This document shows, piece by piece, positions 1 to 8,800 of a stretch of DNA of 64,000 nt; the first letter of the stretch is position 1; every line of letters begins with the position of its first letter. Location: NCBI GenBank assembly GCA_039931065.1, contig JBDTSP010000005.1, positions 62,001 to 126,000 on the forward strand. The letters run 5' to 3'. A program made the position numbers and the translations under genes. The notes beneath the pieces were generated by a model that was not told where the DNA came from, made no database searches, and was given only the letters and a program-made list of their open reading frames with translations. This stretch comes from CADEED01 sp039931065. GTDB lineage: Bacteria; Pseudomonadota; Gammaproteobacteria; Steroidobacterales; Steroidobacteraceae.

Positions 1-5
1 AGCGC

Positions 6-1103
6 ATGAAGCTCTCCGCGACCCGCGAACAAATCCTGGCTCCCCTGCAAAGCGTCATTGGTGTTGTCGAACGTCGGCAGACCATGCCGGTGCTCTCCAA
101 TGTTTTGCTGGCGGCGCGTAACAACCGGATCAGCGTCACGGGTACCGATCTCGAGGTGGAGCTCGTCGCTTCGGCCGATGCGAAGGTCGACCAGCCCGGA
201 GATGTGACCGTTCCGGGCCGCAAGTTGCTCGATATCTTCAGGTCCCTGCCAGAGAAAACGGCGGTAACAATCGCGACTGACGGCGATCGTGTGTCGATAA
301 AGGGCGGAAAATCGAAGTTCACGCTATCGACCCTGCCCGCCACCGAGTTTCCGGTGGTCGAGGAAATCAATGCGCAGCAAACACTGACCCTTTCCCAGGG
401 AGATTTCAGACGTTTGATCGACAAGACCCACTTTTCGATGGCGCAACAAGACGTTCGCTACTATTTGAACGGCCTTTTGTTAGAAACGGACGGCAAAACG
501 CTGCGCGCCGTCGCCACGGATGGCCATCGTCTGGCGCTGAGCGAGGCCGAACTCGAATCGAAGGCCAAGACGAACCAGCAGGTCATCCTGCCGCGCAAAG
601 GCGTTTTGGAGCTTCAGCGCATTTTGGGCGGAGATGGAAATGTGGATCTGGCTATAGGAACCACCCATGTTCGCGTACAGATCGGCGACATTCGCTTCAC
701 TTCGAAGCTCATTGACGGTCGTTTCCCCGAATATGGCCGCGTGATCCCGGCGAATCCCACCAAACAGGTCGAGGCCGACCGCGACACGTTGCGCCAGGCG
801 CTGCAGCGGACCGCCATTCTCTCAAACGAGAAGTATCGTGGAGTTCGCATCAATTTGAAGTCAGATCTCGTCACGATCCAGGCACATAACCCCGAGCAGG
901 AAGAAGCCGAAGATCAGGTTGAGGTTACTTACACGGGAGACGAGGTCGAAATCGGCTTCAACGTGACCTACTTGCTCGACGCGTTGGCCGCCGTGGATTC
1001 CGAGAAGGTCGTGCTAGGTCTTACGGACGGGAACAGCAGCTGCCTGGTGCGGGCGGTGGGTGTCACGAATTCCAAGTACGTCGTGATGCCGATGCGGCTT
1101 TAA
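6..1103 (+). CDS. dnaN: DNA polymerase III beta subunit (sliding clamp)
   Basis: The 365-residue product has the usual length of the bacterial sliding clamp, which forms a dimeric ring on DNA and tethers the replicative polymerase and repair enzymes. The N-terminus MKLSATREQILAPLQ, the internal ATDGHRLA motif and the C-terminus YVVMPMRL are typical of the family. The ATG lies 5 bases from the window edge, so its upstream region is not visible. recF follows 24 bases downstream and then gyrB, the order found next to oriC and dnaA in many proteobacteria. The reading frame is intact and the call is secure. Confidence 0.98.
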   Translation: MKLSATREQILAPLQSVIGVVERRQTMPVLSNVLLAARNNRISVTGTDLEVELVASADAKVDQPGDVTVPGRKLLDIFRSLPEKTAVTIATDGDRVSIKGGKSKFTLSTLPATEFPVVEEINAQQTLTLSQGDFRRLIDKTHFSMAQQDVRYYLNGLLLETDGKTLRAVATDGHRLALSEAELESKAKTNQQVILPRKGVLELQRILGGDGNVDLAIGTTHVRVQIGDIRFTSKLIDGRFPEYGRVIPANPTKQVEADRDTLRQALQRTAILSNEKYRGVRINLKSDLVTIQAHNPEQEEAEDQVEVTYTGDEVEIGFNVTYLLDALAAVDSEKVVLGLTDGNSSCLVRAVGVTNSKYVVMPMRL

Positions 1104-1127
1104 GCCGCAGCCTGGTCCGCGCAGTCG

Positions 1128-2186
1128 ATGTCACTTGCTGAACTGCGGATCGAAAACCTGCGCTGCGTGGAATCCGCGGTGCTCGAGTTTTCCCCGCAGC
1201 TCAACCTGATCGCGGGCGAGAACGGTGCCGGCAAGACCTCCGTCCTCGAAGCAATCTTCCTGCTCGGCCGCGGCCGTTCTTTTCGTACCCGTAGCAGTGA
1301 GAGGCTCATACACCACGGTGCGCCGGCGCTGACGGTATTTGGCCGCACAGACGATGTGCCTTCCAAGCAAGCGGGAGTCGAAATAGCCGCCGACGGTGGG
1401 ACACGCGCCAGGATCAACGGAGAAAACGCCCAGTCCTTGCTCGAGTTGTCTGGCGTGCTTCCGGTTCAAGCGATCGATCCAGAGATTCACAAGCTCGTTG
1501 ATCAAGGGCCGGAACGCCGGCGGCGCTGGCTCGACTGGCTCGTGTTCCACGTGGAACCAAGCTTTGGCCTCCATTGGGCGAGATACAACCGGGCGCTGAA
1601 GCAGCGGAACGCCGCGCTGAGATCCGGGGTAGGTGATACCCAGGCGTGGGATGGAGAGCTGATTCGAAACGGGGAGGCCATGACGCTTTTCCGGAAGCAG
1701 GCGCTGGAGCGCCTCGCTCCGCGCCTGGCTAAAACGTTCGAGCGATTCGGTGGGCTCGAGGTGAACGTGGGCTTCTTCACCGGTTGGGCCGCCGACACCG
1801 CGCTCGAAGAATCCCTGAGCTCACACCTCGAGAAGGATAGATCGCGAGGCATGACTACCTCGGGACCTCACCGCGCCGACGTCACCCTTCGACGGAGCAA
1901 CAAGATTGCGCGTGAGACGCTTTCCCGGGGCCAACAAAAGCTGACGGCCGTTGCGATGATCATCTCGCAGCTGCAGCTCCTCCAGGACGAGCTGGGCATG
2001 AGTGCAGTGCTGCTTCTGGACGATCCAGCAGCTGAGCTGGACGCGAAAAATCTGCAGCGGTTGTTTGACGAATTGGCGTCGCTTCGATGCCAGATGATTG
2101 CGACCTCGCTGACGCCAGAAACCGCGCTTTTTCAAGCACCTAAAGCGACGTTTCACGTGGAACAAGGACGCGTTAAACGGGTATAA
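1128..2186 (+). CDS. recF: DNA replication and repair protein RecF
   Basis: This 352-residue SMC-like ATPase recognises gapped DNA and helps load RecA with RecO and RecR. The Walker A motif GENGAGKT is at residues 30-37, the ABC-type signature SRGQQKL lies in the C-terminal third, and the Walker B segment LLLDDPAAELD follows it. The gene lies between dnaN and gyrB. Two parS-like palindromes occur inside the coding sequence, at 1543-1558 and 2149-2164, and a perfect -10 hexamer overlaps the stop codon. The frame is intact, so the extra sites are carried in a working gene. Confidence 0.97.
   Translation: MSLAELRIENLRCVESAVLEFSPQLNLIAGENGAGKTSVLEAIFLLGRGRSFRTRSSERLIHHGAPALTVFGRTDDVPSKQAGVEIAADGGTRARINGENAQSLLELSGVLPVQAIDPEIHKLVDQGPERRRRWLDWLVFHVEPSFGLHWARYNRALKQRNAALRSGVGDTQAWDGELIRNGEAMTLFRKQALERLAPRLAKTFERFGGLEVNVGFFTGWAADTALEESLSSHLEKDRSRGMTTSGPHRADVTLRRSNKIARETLSRGQQKLTAVAMIISQLQLLQDELGMSAVLLLDDPAAELDAKNLQRLFDELASLRCQMIATSLTPETALFQAPKATFHVEQGRVKRV
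1543..1558. other. parS: parS-like centromere site (ParB binding), site 1
   Basis: The 16 bases TGTTCCACGTGGAACC form a 14-bp perfect palindrome, GTTCCACGTGGAAC. They match the parS sequences known from Pseudomonas and the general consensus TGTTNCACGTGAAACA, allowing the GG/CC variant. Such sites bind ParB (Spo0J) and cluster near oriC. Location inside recF, next to dnaN and gyrB, fits. The function is inferred from sequence and position; parA and parB are not in this window. Confidence 0.85.
2149..2164. other. parS: parS-like centromere site, site 2
   Basis: CGTTTCACGTGGAACA lies near the 3' end of recF, about 600 bases from site 1. Its core GTTTCAC/GTGGAAC is one base short of a perfect palindrome and fits the parS consensus TGTTNCACGTGAAACA at most positions. 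A second near-consensus site within 0.6 kb of the first makes chance unlikely. Binding strength is unknown. Confidence 0.75.
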
Positions 2187-2187
2187 T
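2182..2187 (+). promoter_or_regulatory. perfect -10 hexamer, probable gyrB promoter
   Basis: TATAAT overlaps the recF stop codon (TAA at 2184-2186) and lies 26 bases upstream of the gyrB ATG. The -35 region about 17 bases upstream is weak. This suggests gyrB has its own promoter in addition to read-through from dnaN-recF. A perfect -10 with a weak -35 is common in supercoiling-sensitive gyrase promoters, but that regulation is inference. Confidence 0.55.
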
Positions 2188-2212
2188 TCGGGCCCGTTTT
2201 TCCGAGTCAGTC

Positions 2213-4627
2213 ATGGCCAACGACGACGTCTACGACTCAAGCAAAATCAAGGTCTTAAAGGGTCTCGACGCCGTTCGAAAAAGACCCGGCATGTACATCG
2301 GTGACACCGATGACGGCACCGGCCTGCATCACATGGTTTTCGAGGTCGTCGACAACGCCATCGACGAGGCTTTGGCGGGTCATTGCGACCGCATAGTCGT
2401 GACAATCCACGCCGACGAGTCGGTCACCGTTACCGACAACGGCCGCGGCATCCCCACCGATATCCACGCCGACGAAGGGCGCTCGGCGGCGGAAGTCATC
2501 ATGACCGTGCTCCATGCCGGCGGTAAGTTCGACGACAGCTCGTACAAGGTTTCCGGCGGTCTGCACGGCGTCGGCGTGTCAGTTGTGAATGCCTTGTCGG
2601 ATAACCTGTGGCTAACCATCAATCGCGATGGCAAAGCCCACAAGATGGAATTCCGTCAGGGCAATCCCGTGGCGCCGCTGGCGATTGCCGGGGATACCAC
2701 CGAACGCGGCACTGTCATCCGTTTCAAGCCAAGTCCGTCGACTTTCACGAATATCACGTTCGTTTACGACATTTTAGCCAAACGTTTGCGGGAGTTGTCG
2801 TTTCTCAACTCCGGCGTGCGAATCGAACTCATCGACGAGCGGGAAGACAAGTCCGATGTGTTCCAGCACGAAGGCGGGTTGCAGGAGTTCGTCAAACACC
2901 TGAACCGCTCCCGCACGGGCATCCATCCCTCGGTGTTCTGGTTCCGCACCCAGGAAGGTTCTATCGGCGTCGAAGTCGCCATGCAGTGGAACGATTCGTA
3001 CACCGAATCGATGTTTTGCTACACGAACAACATTCCGCAGAAAGACGGCGGCACCCATCTCTCCGGTTTCCGCGCCGCGCTCACGCGCACGCTGAACGAC
3101 TACATCGAAAAAGAGATGGCGGCGAAGAAGGAGAAGGTGCCGACCACGGGCGACGACTCGCGCGAAGGTCTCACCGCGATCCTCTCCGTCAAGCTACCCG
3201 ATCCGAAATTCTCTTCGCAGACCAAGGAAAAGCTGGTCTCGTCGGAAGTGAAGGGCGTCGTGGAATCCGCCGTGACGGCGAAGCTGTCCGAATTCCTGCT
3301 CGAACATCCGGCCGAAGCCAAGGCGATCGTCGGCAAGATCATCGACGCCGCGCGCGCGCGCGAGGCTGCGCGCAAGGCGCGCGAGATGACACGCCGAAAA
3401 GGCGCGCTCGACATCGCGGGCCTGCCCGGCAAACTCGCCGACTGCCAGGAGAAAGATCCGGCGCTGTGCGAAATCTTCATCGTCGAGGGTGACTCGGCCG
3501 GTGGATCCGCCAAACAAGGCCGCGATCGCCGCACGCAGGCGATTCTGCCGCTGAAGGGCAAGATCCTGAACGTCGAGAAGGCGCGCTTCGACAAGATGCT
3601 GCAGTCCGCGGAAGTCGGCACGCTGATCACCGCGCTCGGCTGCGGTATCGGCCGCGACGATTTCGACATCGACAAACTGCGTTACCACCGCATCATCATC
3701 ATGACGGACGCGGACGTCGACGGATCGCACATCCGCACGCTGCTGCTCACGTTCTTCTACCGCCAGGTTCCGCTGCTCATCGAGCGCGGGCACATCTATA
3801 TCGCGCAGCCGCCGCTCTACAAAGTGAAGCGCGGCAAACAAGAGGTTTACGTCAAGGACGACCTCGAGCTCAACACCATGTTGCTGAGCTCCGCGCTCGA
3901 CGACGCGGCGCTGCACGTGAACAACGAAGCGCCACCGCTGTCAGGCCCGGGCCTCGAGACGCTGGTTCGCCAGTACATGGAAGTGCAGGCCATCATCAAG
4001 CGCTGGGCACGGCGTTACGATGAACGGCTGCTCGACCAGCTCATTTACATGCCGGAAGTCACCTCGGCCGAATTCGACCGTGTCGACTGGATGCGCGACT
4101 GGACCGCCGATCTCGCCCGCCACCTCAGCGGACTTGCCGACAGCCCGCGTAACTACCGCGTCGAACTGCGCAAGGTCGACGGCCATCCGGCGCGCGTCAT
4201 GGTGAGCAAGACCGAACACGGCTCGATCACCGAAAAATCGCTGCCGAAGGAATTCTTCGAGTCGGCTGAGTATCGCCGCATCGTCGAGCTCGGCAAGACA
4301 CTGGCGGACATGATCGGTGAGGGCGCCTACATCATCCGCGACGGCGTCCGTGAAGAGATCGGCTCGTTCAAGCAGGCCATGCTCTGGATGCTCGAGCAGG
4401 CGCGCAAGGGCCAGTCGATCCAGCGCTACAAGGGTCTCGGCGAAATGAACCCCGAACAGCTCTGGGACACCACCATCAACCCCGAAACGCGCCGGCTGAT
4501 GCAGGTGCGCATCGAAGATGCCGTCGCCGCCGATGAAATCTTCACCACATTGATGGGTGACCAGGTTGAACCGCGCCGCGAGTTCATCGAGAAGAACGCG
4601 CTGGCGGTTTCGAACCTCGACGTCTAA
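2213..4627 (+). CDS. gyrB: DNA gyrase subunit B
   Basis: The 804-residue ATPase subunit of DNA gyrase is full length for a gammaproteobacterium. The GHKL ATPase domain is N-terminal (RKRPGMYIGDT, DNAIDEALAG, DNGRGIP, GGLHGVG). It is followed by the transducer domain, the TOPRIM domain (EGDSAGGSAKQGRDR and the acidic DADVDGSHIRTL) and the C-terminal QRYKGLGEMNPEQLW segment that contacts GyrA. It introduces negative supercoils ahead of replication forks. The start is supported by the canonical N-terminus and by the upstream TATAAT. Confidence 0.98.
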   Translation: MANDDVYDSSKIKVLKGLDAVRKRPGMYIGDTDDGTGLHHMVFEVVDNAIDEALAGHCDRIVVTIHADESVTVTDNGRGIPTDIHADEGRSAAEVIMTVLHAGGKFDDSSYKVSGGLHGVGVSVVNALSDNLWLTINRDGKAHKMEFRQGNPVAPLAIAGDTTERGTVIRFKPSPSTFTNITFVYDILAKRLRELSFLNSGVRIELIDEREDKSDVFQHEGGLQEFVKHLNRSRTGIHPSVFWFRTQEGSIGVEVAMQWNDSYTESMFCYTNNIPQKDGGTHLSGFRAALTRTLNDYIEKEMAAKKEKVPTTGDDSREGLTAILSVKLPDPKFSSQTKEKLVSSEVKGVVESAVTAKLSEFLLEHPAEAKAIVGKIIDAARAREAARKAREMTRRKGALDIAGLPGKLADCQEKDPALCEIFIVEGDSAGGSAKQGRDRRTQAILPLKGKILNVEKARFDKMLQSAEVGTLITALGCGIGRDDFDIDKLRYHRIIIMTDADVDGSHIRTLLLTFFYRQVPLLIERGHIYIAQPPLYKVKRGKQEVYVKDDLELNTMLLSSALDDAALHVNNEAPPLSGPGLETLVRQYMEVQAIIKRWARRYDERLLDQLIYMPEVTSAEFDRVDWMRDWTADLARHLSGLADSPRNYRVELRKVDGHPARVMVSKTEHGSITEKSLPKEFFESAEYRRIVELGKTLADMIGEGAYIIRDGVREEIGSFKQAMLWMLEQARKGQSIQRYKGLGEMNPEQLWDTTINPETRRLMQVRIEDAVAADEIFTTLMGDQVEPRREFIEKNALAVSNLDV

Positions 4628-4690
4628 CTACTGTAGAGTGCGCTTCGCTGGAGACGAGCCGGCGAACACCGCGGGGGTCTTGGCCCACTC

Positions 4691-5193
4691 ATGGATTTTC
4701 GCAGGCGTCCGCTCATATGGTTGGTGGGATTGGCGGCGCTCGTTGGTGTCGTCGTTCTGGCGCACCTGGTCGCAAAGCCTCAGTCCCAAGACCTGGCTGC
4801 CCTCACGCAAGAGCTGGCGCAGATACGGGCCCGCCCCTTCAAGAGGCCGCTCAACGTGCGATATCTCACGCACGAGGAAGCCTTCGCGGACATCCTGGCA
4901 CAGTTGGCCGCAAAGGAGCCTCTGTCAGCGCACTACGGAAAAATCGTGCGGATGCTCGGCCTGTATCGCGGACCCGAGATCGCCGACTTCATTGCGCCCG
5001 GAAAAAACTGATCGCTGCCAGGGGCGGCACAGCGGACGATGCCCTGCTGTTGCTCTGGCAGACGTCCTGGGATAGCGCTGCAGATGCGACGGAGTTCGCG
5101 GCCGCTTACCGCCGCGTGCTCGCGGGGAAATATTCCGGCACAGTTCGTTCGACCAGAGTCGAAGTAAATGGTGCCAATGTTTTCATTGTCTAA
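4691..5193 (+). pseudogene. frameshifted, internally deleted remnant of a membrane-anchored protein
   Basis: The first frame runs from the ATG at 4691 to a TGA at 5009-5011 and encodes 106 residues, with a transmembrane segment at about residues 7-27 and a stretch RPLNVRYLTHEEAFADIL. The sequence continues without a stop in the -1 frame to 5193, ending in LLLLWQTSWDSAADATEFAAAYRR. These two parts resemble the N- and C-terminal ends of a longer hypothetical exported protein in which a central region lies between them, so an internal deletion plus a frameshift is the likely history. The junction contains A AAA AAC (5002-5008) directly before the stop, so programmed -1 frameshifting to a protein of about 166 residues remains possible. 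No function is assigned. Confidence 0.6.
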
Positions 5194-5385
5194 AGTCCGG
5201 AAGAACCTTTGAGCGAGCAACTTCTGGCCTTCGTTGCAAATCGTCCGGGTGGAAATCGGTAACGTCCTTTCGTCAACGCCTAACCTTCGATTCGTCTCGA
5301 AATCGGGCCACTCCAGCGAGTCAGGCCGCGATGCAGCTAGAGCGGGAGTACGCTTCGTCTATCCGAAGCCTACGGAAGAAAGCTC

Positions 5386-7434
5386 ATGCGTCTTTTCCTG
5401 CTGCCCTGCATTCTCGCCACCTGCCTGATGGCGTCATGCGCGAAGAAAACCGAACCACCGGCCCCGGCGCCCGTCCCGGCAAAACCTGCCTACGGCTCCT
5501 TCGGTGTGGATCTCACGCAGATGGACACGAGCGTCAAGCCAGGCGACGACTTCTACGGCTACGTGAACGGGAAGTGGCTGGCGACCGCGCAGATTCCAGC
5601 CGACCGTCCCTTCAACGGCGTGCTCGTCGCGGTTTTCGACAAGACCGAATCCGATCTCCACGCGATCGTCGATGAGCTGGCCGCCAGCAAACCGCCAACC
5701 GGCAGCGTCGATCAGAAGGTCGCCGACATGTACGCGAGTTGGATGGACGAAGCCGGCATCGAAGCGCGCGGCCTCGATCCGATCAAGCCATACCTTGCGC
5801 AGATCGAGGCGGCCAAGAACAGGTCGGACCTGATGAAACTCATCGGGACGATCGACTTTCAGGCCCCTTTCAATGTGTACGAAGAGGCCGATGCCGCCGA
5901 ACCGACGCGATACACCGTCTGGGTGACTCAAGCCGGTCTCGGCATGCCGAACCGCGACTATTACCTGAACAAAGGACCCAAGTTCGACGCGTATCGCGCT
6001 GCCTATCTAGTTTACGTGACCAAGCTGTTCGAACTGGTCGGCGATCCGAATCCCGCCGCCGCCGCGAAAAAGGTCATCAACCTCGAGAACAAGATCGCGC
6101 TCGTTGCCTGGACCGACGAACGTCAACGCAAGGTGAGCGAAACCAATAATCCGATGGATCTGGCGGCGCTCAAGAAGTACGTGCCCGCCGTTGATTGGGA
6201 TGTCGTGCTCACCGGTGTCGGTCTCGCGGATGCGAAGAACTTCATCGTCAACGAGACGACGGCGATCCGCGATGGCGCGCGATTGCTCGGCACCGAGCCT
6301 GTGGCCGACTGGAAGGCATACATGACCTTCCACCTCATCGACTCGAATGCGAGCAACTTGCCGAAGGCTTTCGATGACGCGCGGTTCGACTTCCGTGGAA
6401 AGGCGTTGCGGGGAATCGAAACCCAACGCGATCGCTGGAAGCGTGGCATGCAGATCCTCGACGACTCCATCGGCGAGGGGCTGGGCCAGATCTTCGTAAG
6501 TAAGCATTTCTCGCCCGAGACCAAGGCCAAGATGGACGACCTGGTGGCGAATCTGCGCGACGCGCTCAAGCAGCGTCTCGGAGCGTCCGCCTGGATGGAT
6601 GATGCAACGCGCGCCGAAGCGCTCAAAAAACTGGACGCCTTCGAGCCGCGGGTCGGATACCCCGACAAATGGCGCGACTACTCGAGCCTGGCGGTCGAGC
6701 GCGGCAAACATTTCGAAAACACACGCAACGCGCACATCTTTGATTGGGAGCGCCGTGCCAAACGCCTGAAGGAAACGGTGGATAGGTCCGAGTGGGACAT
6801 GTCACCCCAGACGATTGACGCTTACTACAACCCGCTCAAGAACCAGATGACCTTTCCGGCCGGAATCCTGCAGCCGCCGTTGTTCGATCCGAACGCCGAC
6901 CCGGCGGTCAACTACGGGGCGATCGGCGCCGTCATCGGTCATGAGATCGGCCACGGGTTCGACGATCAGGGTCGCGAGTTCGACGGGTACGGTAAAATCC
7001 GCAACTGGTGGACGCCGGAAACGAATGCGAAGTTCGTCGAGGCCACGAAGAAACTCAGCGCGCTTTATCACGCGTTTTGCCCGCTGGAAGGCGCGTGTGT
7101 GAACGGCGAGCTGACGATGGGCGAGAACATCGGAGATCTCGGCGGTCTGCAGATGGCGTACAGCGCCTACCAGCTCTCGCTCAAGGGACAACCCGCTCCG
7201 GTCATCGACGGCTTCACGGGCGACCAGCGGTTCTTCCTGGCGTTCGCCCGGCTCTGGCAATCAAAAATGCGCGAAGACGCGCTGCGCCAGATGATGCTGA
7301 CGAATCCTCATTCGCCGCACACGGCGCGCGGCACTCTGCCGGAACGCAACATGGATGCCTGGTATTCCGCCTTCGGCGTGAAGCCGGGCGACAAGATGTA
7401 TATCAAGCCCGAGGATCGCGTCCGCATCTGGTAA
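5386..7434 (+). CDS. M13 family zinc metallopeptidase, lipoprotein (neprilysin/PepO-like)
   Basis: The 682-residue product starts with a lipoprotein signal ending in the lipobox MASC (Cys18), so it is probably anchored in the cell envelope. The zinc site HEIGH starts at residue 519 within VIGHEIGHGFDDQGREFDGYG, and the third ligand lies in GENIGDLGG. The C-terminal NPHSP and R-V-R-I-W ending are family hallmarks. M13 enzymes are oligopeptidases acting on short peptides. The length of about 680 residues is normal. The gene stands alone, with a hairpin downstream shared with the convergent xylanase gene. The natural substrate cannot be told from sequence. Confidence 0.95.
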   Translation: MRLFLLPCILATCLMASCAKKTEPPAPAPVPAKPAYGSFGVDLTQMDTSVKPGDDFYGYVNGKWLATAQIPADRPFNGVLVAVFDKTESDLHAIVDELAASKPPTGSVDQKVADMYASWMDEAGIEARGLDPIKPYLAQIEAAKNRSDLMKLIGTIDFQAPFNVYEEADAAEPTRYTVWVTQAGLGMPNRDYYLNKGPKFDAYRAAYLVYVTKLFELVGDPNPAAAAKKVINLENKIALVAWTDERQRKVSETNNPMDLAALKKYVPAVDWDVVLTGVGLADAKNFIVNETTAIRDGARLLGTEPVADWKAYMTFHLIDSNASNLPKAFDDARFDFRGKALRGIETQRDRWKRGMQILDDSIGEGLGQIFVSKHFSPETKAKMDDLVANLRDALKQRLGASAWMDDATRAEALKKLDAFEPRVGYPDKWRDYSSLAVERGKHFENTRNAHIFDWERRAKRLKETVDRSEWDMSPQTIDAYYNPLKNQMTFPAGILQPPLFDPNADPAVNYGAIGAVIGHEIGHGFDDQGREFDGYGKIRNWWTPETNAKFVEATKKLSALYHAFCPLEGACVNGELTMGENIGDLGGLQMAYSAYQLSLKGQPAPVIDGFTGDQRFFLAFARLWQSKMREDALRQMMLTNPHSPHTARGTLPERNMDAWYSAFGVKPGDKMYIKPEDRVRIW

Positions 7435-7449
7435 CGCCCGATCGATCTC

Positions 7450-7483
7450 GGGCGCGCGGCGGCGAATCCGCCGCCGCGCGCCC
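7450..7483. terminator. bidirectional terminator-like hairpin between convergent genes
   Basis: Two perfectly complementary 14-base GC-only arms (7450-7463 and 7470-7483) flank a 6-base loop in the 67-bp gap between the M13 peptidase and the xylanase genes. There is no clear T-run, so it may act as a transcript-stabilising or Rho-assisted hairpin. Confidence 0.6.
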
Positions 7484-7501
7484 TTCGCGTGCCTCGATCC
7501 G

Positions 7502-8542
7502 TTACGGAGTATTCCCGTAGCCGATCGCGCCGTTGCAATGCATCCATTCGCTGTTTGATCCACCCCCGCAACGACCGTTGGCATAAAGCCCGGTGTTGTA
7601 GCTCTGGGCTTCCGATTGACGCGTCGAGCCGTTCACCTGGATGTAGTCCACCTGCACGTCCCTGCTGCTGCCGTCGTTGGTGTACTGGACCGTGATTCCG
7701 CCGCTCAATGAGGTCGTCGCCGTGTAGTTCTGCATGCTGGTTCCCAGCGTCCAGGTCTGCACGCTCTGATTGTTGACCTTGAGCGTGATGGATTCGCCGC
7801 CGGCCACGCCGCGAGCACGCACGACAATCGACTTGGATCCACCCCCGCCGCCGCCGCCTGGTGGCGCACTGGTGCCTTCGCTCACCGTGATGTCGGAGCT
7901 GCCACTGCTCTGGTATCCCTCGGTCGCGAGGATCTGGTAGTTGTGCGTGCCGAGATTCATGCCGTACGTAGCCCAGGCATCGAAGTGGTTGCCGGAGCTG
8001 ATCGTTCCACCGACGCGCTTCTGCTGACGGACACTCCAGTACTGATAGAACGTTGCGTTGCCGATGATCGAAGGCTGGTTCACTCGTTGCGTCCGGTAGA
8101 CATCGTAGGTCCCGCCATCGCTGGTCACCGTGCCCATGAACCCGGAGCCGGGCGGGCGCCAGGATCCCCAGCTATCCACGATGTAGTACTCGACCAGCGG
8201 ATTCGTCGTCCATCCGTACAGCGTCAGGTACGAATTGCCGTTCGGGTTGAAGGTGCCCGAATAACTCACGGCTCGACGGCTACCCGTCTGCCAGCCCTTG
8301 CCGCCTACCCAGTTGTTGATGTTGCTCCACTGGGAGGTGTAGCGGCCGCCCGACTGCAGGCAGAACGTGACATTGCCGCTGTCTTTCCAGAACGAGTAGT
8401 AGAAGCCGTTGTTCGTGCCGGTCTGGTTCGAAGTCAGGCACTGCTGGGCATTGGCAGCCGACGCACCCAGTCCCGCGACCAGGATCACTGCCATGGCGAA
8501 CTTCGTGCGCGTCATGGCGAGTCTCTTGAATGTTGCACTCAT
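7502..8542 (-). CDS. secreted endo-1,4-beta-xylanase, GH11 with C-terminal CBM60-like module
   Basis: The 346-residue product carries a signal peptide ending near residue 32 (SAANAQ). A GH11 beta-jelly-roll domain follows at about residues 36-222. The probable nucleophile is Glu118 in PLVEYYIVDSWG and the acid/base is Glu208 in ILATEGYQSSG, both in standard GH11 contexts. A proline/glycine-rich linker at about 226-235 leads to a small beta-sandwich (SIVVRARGVAGGESITLKV) that resembles xylan-binding CBM60 modules. The C-terminal tail contains two more cysteines. The start is supported by GAGGGG seven bases upstream of the ATG; a second Met at residue 10 is possible. A LacI-type palindrome lies about 125 bp upstream. 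It hydrolyses xylan outside the cell. Confidence 0.94.
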   Translation of the reverse strand: MSATFKRLAMTRTKFAMAVILVAGLGASAANAQQCLTSNQTGTNNGFYYSFWKDSGNVTFCLQSGGRYTSQWSNINNWVGGKGWQTGSRRAVSYSGTFNPNGNSYLTLYGWTTNPLVEYYIVDSWGSWRPPGSGFMGTVTSDGGTYDVYRTQRVNQPSIIGNATFYQYWSVRQQKRVGGTISSGNHFDAWATYGMNLGTHNYQILATEGYQSSGSSDITVSEGTSAPPGGGGGGGSKSIVVRARGVAGGESITLKVNNQSVQTWTLGTSMQNYTATTSLSGGITVQYTNDGSSRDVQVDYIQVNGSTRQSEAQSYNTGLYANGRCGGGSNSEWMHCNGAIGYGNTP

Positions 8543-8667
8543 AGAAATTCCCCCTCTATGTGTAGCGGCACGACGAGATTCGCGCCGCCGAAGATTGCTC
8601 GACTAGTTAGTTATTACGGGTGACGAAACGAAGTTCCGCGTTCGTTTCCGGGCCCATTTCCTCCGGG

Positions 8668-8681
8668 TGGTACCGCTACCT
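8668..8681. promoter_or_regulatory. candidate LacI-family operator upstream of the xylanase
   Basis: TGGTACCGCTACCT has GGTA/TACC arms around a CCGC centre. It is close to the palindrome TGGTAGCGCTACCA, typical of LacI/GalR-family regulators of carbohydrate genes, including the xyl-box reported for Xanthomonas. It lies about 125 bp before the xylanase start and 120 bp before the divergent small gene. No cognate regulator is in the window. Confidence 0.4.
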
Positions 8682-8800
8682 CGCGGTGCCGACACTTATC
8701 CGCGCGACACATTTTGGTGTCAAGTCAGGGAAATCACCGGATCCTTTAGTTCGGTGTGGGACGGCGCCGCGCGGCAAACTGCCGCCCGGAGAAAATATTC

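Noticed and set aside
3912..3926. TGCACGTGAACAA in gyrB as a parS site
   Set aside because: CACGTG core present but the flanking arms do not match the consensus.
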